Assembly (NCBI GenBank): GCA_030731175.1
Contig: JANQUM010000391.1
Span: forward strand, 1-16,248
DNA length: 16,248 nt
Source of the DNA: Spirosomataceae bacterium
GTDB taxonomy: Bacteria; Bacteroidota; Bacteroidia; Cytophagales; Spirosomataceae
Reading direction: 5' to 3'
The first letter of the stretch is position 1; every line of letters begins with the position of its first letter. A program made the position numbers and the translations under genes. The notes under the pieces are model-generated. The model was not told the DNA's origin. It did not search any database and saw only the letters and a list, made by a program, of their open reading frames with translations. Below are positions 14,711-16,248 of this stretch, in pieces.

Positions 14711-14795
14711 TCTCAAAAAGGGGTGCCCTACCAATCGGGCTGAGATCATACCCAACGAACCTGATGCGGTTAGTACCGTCGAAGGGATTTTGAGA
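14711..14795 (+). ncRNA. TPP (THI-element) riboswitch
   Basis: P1 is TCTCAAAA (14711-14718) paired with TTTTGAGA (14788-14795). Inside are the hallmark TPP-aptamer blocks: GGGGTGCCC (from 14720), CTGAGAT (14740-14746), ATACCC, GAACCTGAT (14757-14765), and the stretch ending CGAAGGGA before P1 closes. When bound to thiamine pyrophosphate it represses the downstream gene, a TonB-dependent receptor starting 110 bp later. No strong terminator with a T-run lies between, so control is more likely at translation start; AAATTTTTAAAATTT (14889-14903), ending 2 bp before the ATG, is a near-palindrome that could mask initiation. Confidence 0.96.
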
Positions 14796-14905
14796 GGCGA
14801 GCCAGTGCACGGGCTTTCTTCCATTCGTTAGTAAAACTGAATCGTTAAACCATACGACGGCGTTTTGCTCCTTTAGCTGTTTTGTAGTAAATTTTTAAAA
14901 TTTCT

Positions 14906-16248
14906 ATGAACACATTTTTTATTTTTTCTTCAAACATTTCACTCCCTCGGAGCTTACACATTAAACCGAAAACCATAAACCGAAAACTAAAAACGGTTTT
15001 AATCCTCCTGCTAACTGTTAGCTGTTCATTGTTAACTGCAAAGGCTCAGGATTCGCTGAAAATCAATGAGTTAGATGAAGTTATTGTTCGGGCAACCCGT
15101 GCGACCAATAAAACGGGAATGGCGTTTTCAAACTTATCTAAAAAGGAAATTCAGAAACAAAACCTCGGGCAAGACATTCCGTTTTTGTTAAATCAAACGC
15201 CTTCGGTTGTGGTCAATTCTGACGCTGGGGCGGGAATTGGTTATACTGGAATCAGAATTCGGGGGACAGACGCAACGCGAATCAACGTGACGCTCAACGG
15301 TGTTCCGTATAACGACTCGGAGTCGCAGGGCGTTTTTTGGGTGAATTTGCCAGATTTCTCTTCGAGCGTACAAAGTATGCAAATTCAGCGGGGAGTAGGA
15401 ACTTCCACCAACGGAGCGGGAGCCTTCGGGGCGAGTATCAACGTAAATACGTTAGGTTTCGAACGTGAAGCCTACGGCGAAACCAACGTTTCGGTTGGTT
15501 CGTTTAATACGCTCAAAACCAACGTCTTGGCAAGTACGGGTTTGATAAATAATCACTTCGTGGTGGATGCCCGTTTGTCTCGTATCGTGTCTGATGGTTT
15601 TATTGACCGCTCGGCTTCTAACCTAAAATCGTTCTACGTTTCGGGTGGATATTACGGCGAAAAAAGTTTCGTGCGTTTCAATGTATTTTCGGGTCAGGAA
15701 GTAACCCAACAAGCGTGGGAAGGCGTGCCGCAAAGCGTAGCCACGGGAGATTTAGTAGGCGTAAATGCGTACGTTGACCGTAACTTTTTAGGAGAAGATT
15801 ACAAGCAGAATTTATTAGAAAGGGGGCGAAGATTTAATCCGTATAACTACGATAATCAAGTAGATAATTACCAACAAGACCACTACCAATTAATTTCATC
15901 TTTTGAATTAAGTGATAAATGGCGTTTCAACCCAACGCTTCACTACACGTATGGTAGAGGTTATTTCGAGCAATTTCGTGAAAATAATAGATTTAGTGAT
16001 TATGGTTTGCCGAACGTAGAAATTGGTAACGAAACCATTACCCGAACTGATTTAGTTCGTAGAAAATGGCTGGATAATCACTTTTATGGGGCGGTTTGGT
16101 CATTAGAATACACGGGCAGCGGCAAACTGAATACGACTTTTGGCGGAGGATGGAACCGCTACGAAAACGACCATTTCGGCGAAATTATTTGGTCGCAATT
16201 CTCTCCCAATAACGAAGTCCGACCTCGTTGGTACGAAAATCTTGGTAC
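14906..16248 (+). CDS. TonB-dependent outer-membrane receptor, probable thiamine transporter, truncated at window end
   Basis: ATG at 14906; 447 residues are seen and the frame is still open at the window edge. An N-terminal extension (about residues 1-29, basic, K-P-K-T-I-N-R-K-L-K) precedes a hydrophobic core and a signal-peptidase-like site near T-A-K-A-Q (44-48). N-E-L-D-E-V-I-V (54-61) is the TonB-box-like stretch. The plug domain spans about 70-185, with G-I-R-I-R-G-T-D (115-122), L-N-G-V-P-Y-N-D (130-137) and I-Q-R-G-V-G-T-S (160-167). Beta-barrel strands then begin. The receptor imports a ligand across the outer membrane using TonB energy. Its TPP riboswitch identifies the ligand as probably thiamine or a thiamine precursor, as in thiamine-regulated receptors of Bacteroides. 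There is no N-terminal carboxypeptidase-like domain. Salvage genes such as pnuT may follow beyond the window. Confidence 0.92.
   Translation, partial: MNTFFIFSSNISLPRSLHIKPKTINRKLKTVLILLLTVSCSLLTAKAQDSLKINELDEVIVRATRATNKTGMAFSNLSKKEIQKQNLGQDIPFLLNQTPSVVVNSDAGAGIGYTGIRIRGTDATRINVTLNGVPYNDSESQGVFWVNLPDFSSSVQSMQIQRGVGTSTNGAGAFGASINVNTLGFEREAYGETNVSVGSFNTLKTNVLASTGLINNHFVVDARLSRIVSDGFIDRSASNLKSFYVSGGYYGEKSFVRFNVFSGQEVTQQAWEGVPQSVATGDLVGVNAYVDRNFLGEDYKQNLLERGRRFNPYNYDNQVDNYQQDHYQLISSFELSDKWRFNPTLHYTYGRGYFEQFRENNRFSDYGLPNVEIGNETITRTDLVRRKWLDNHFYGAVWSLEYTGSGKLNTTFGGGWNRYENDHFGEIIWSQFSPNNEVRPRWYENLG

Overview
The window reads as chromosomal DNA of a Bacteroidota bacterium, most likely Cytophagales (Spirosomaceae-like). 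This is judged from moderately AT-rich genes, Bacteroidota-type -7 boxes (TAnnTTTG) just upstream of several start codons, weak or absent Shine-Dalgarno sequences, a TonB-dependent receptor, and protein families typical of that group. The exact genus cannot be fixed from the sequence alone. No phage, insertion sequence, CRISPR array, tRNA or rRNA is visible; this is ordinary, densely packed chromosome.

Left part (1-5410). A truncated MerR/cobalamin-binding regulator of the CarH type reads leftwards out of the window. A 638-bp intergenic stretch rich in inverted repeats follows. Next comes an AraC-type regulator (minus strand), divergent from a two-gene unit: a secreted protein with two DUF1080 (3-keto-glycoside hydrolase/lyase) domains and a Tat-signal Gfo/Idh/MocA oxidoreductase, ended by a strong terminator. 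This looks like a small locus for oxidative glycoside breakdown: the dehydrogenase makes a 3-keto sugar, the DUF1080 protein splits the glycosidic bond, and the AraC protein probably senses the inducer. Between the regulator and the operon lies a 22-codon leader ORF whose last codons overlap a perfect 12-bp intrinsic terminator. It is either an attenuator or a separate small transcript, and is the least explained element here.

Middle part (5450-9750). A decayed dispersed-type repeat precedes rluF (23S rRNA pseudouridine synthase), which appears nearly leaderless. A G-rich tract with quadruplex potential lies after rluF. Aspartate kinase (lysC) follows with its own -7 box, and 21 bp after its stop comes a Tat-type metallo-beta-lactamase-fold hydrolase. 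A bidirectional terminator separates this from a convergent secreted protein built from an unusual 22-residue phenylalanine repeat.

Right part (9800-16248). An APC-family amino acid permease has a clear -33/-7 promoter that fixes its start. Convergent to it is a 985-residue exported fusion of a GH3 NagZ-like domain and a serine beta-lactamase-like domain, probably acting on peptidoglycan fragments. A small muconolactone-isomerase-like protein follows. The window ends in a TPP riboswitch directly controlling a TonB-dependent receptor (truncated by the window end), so the receptor is probably the outer-membrane thiamine transporter.
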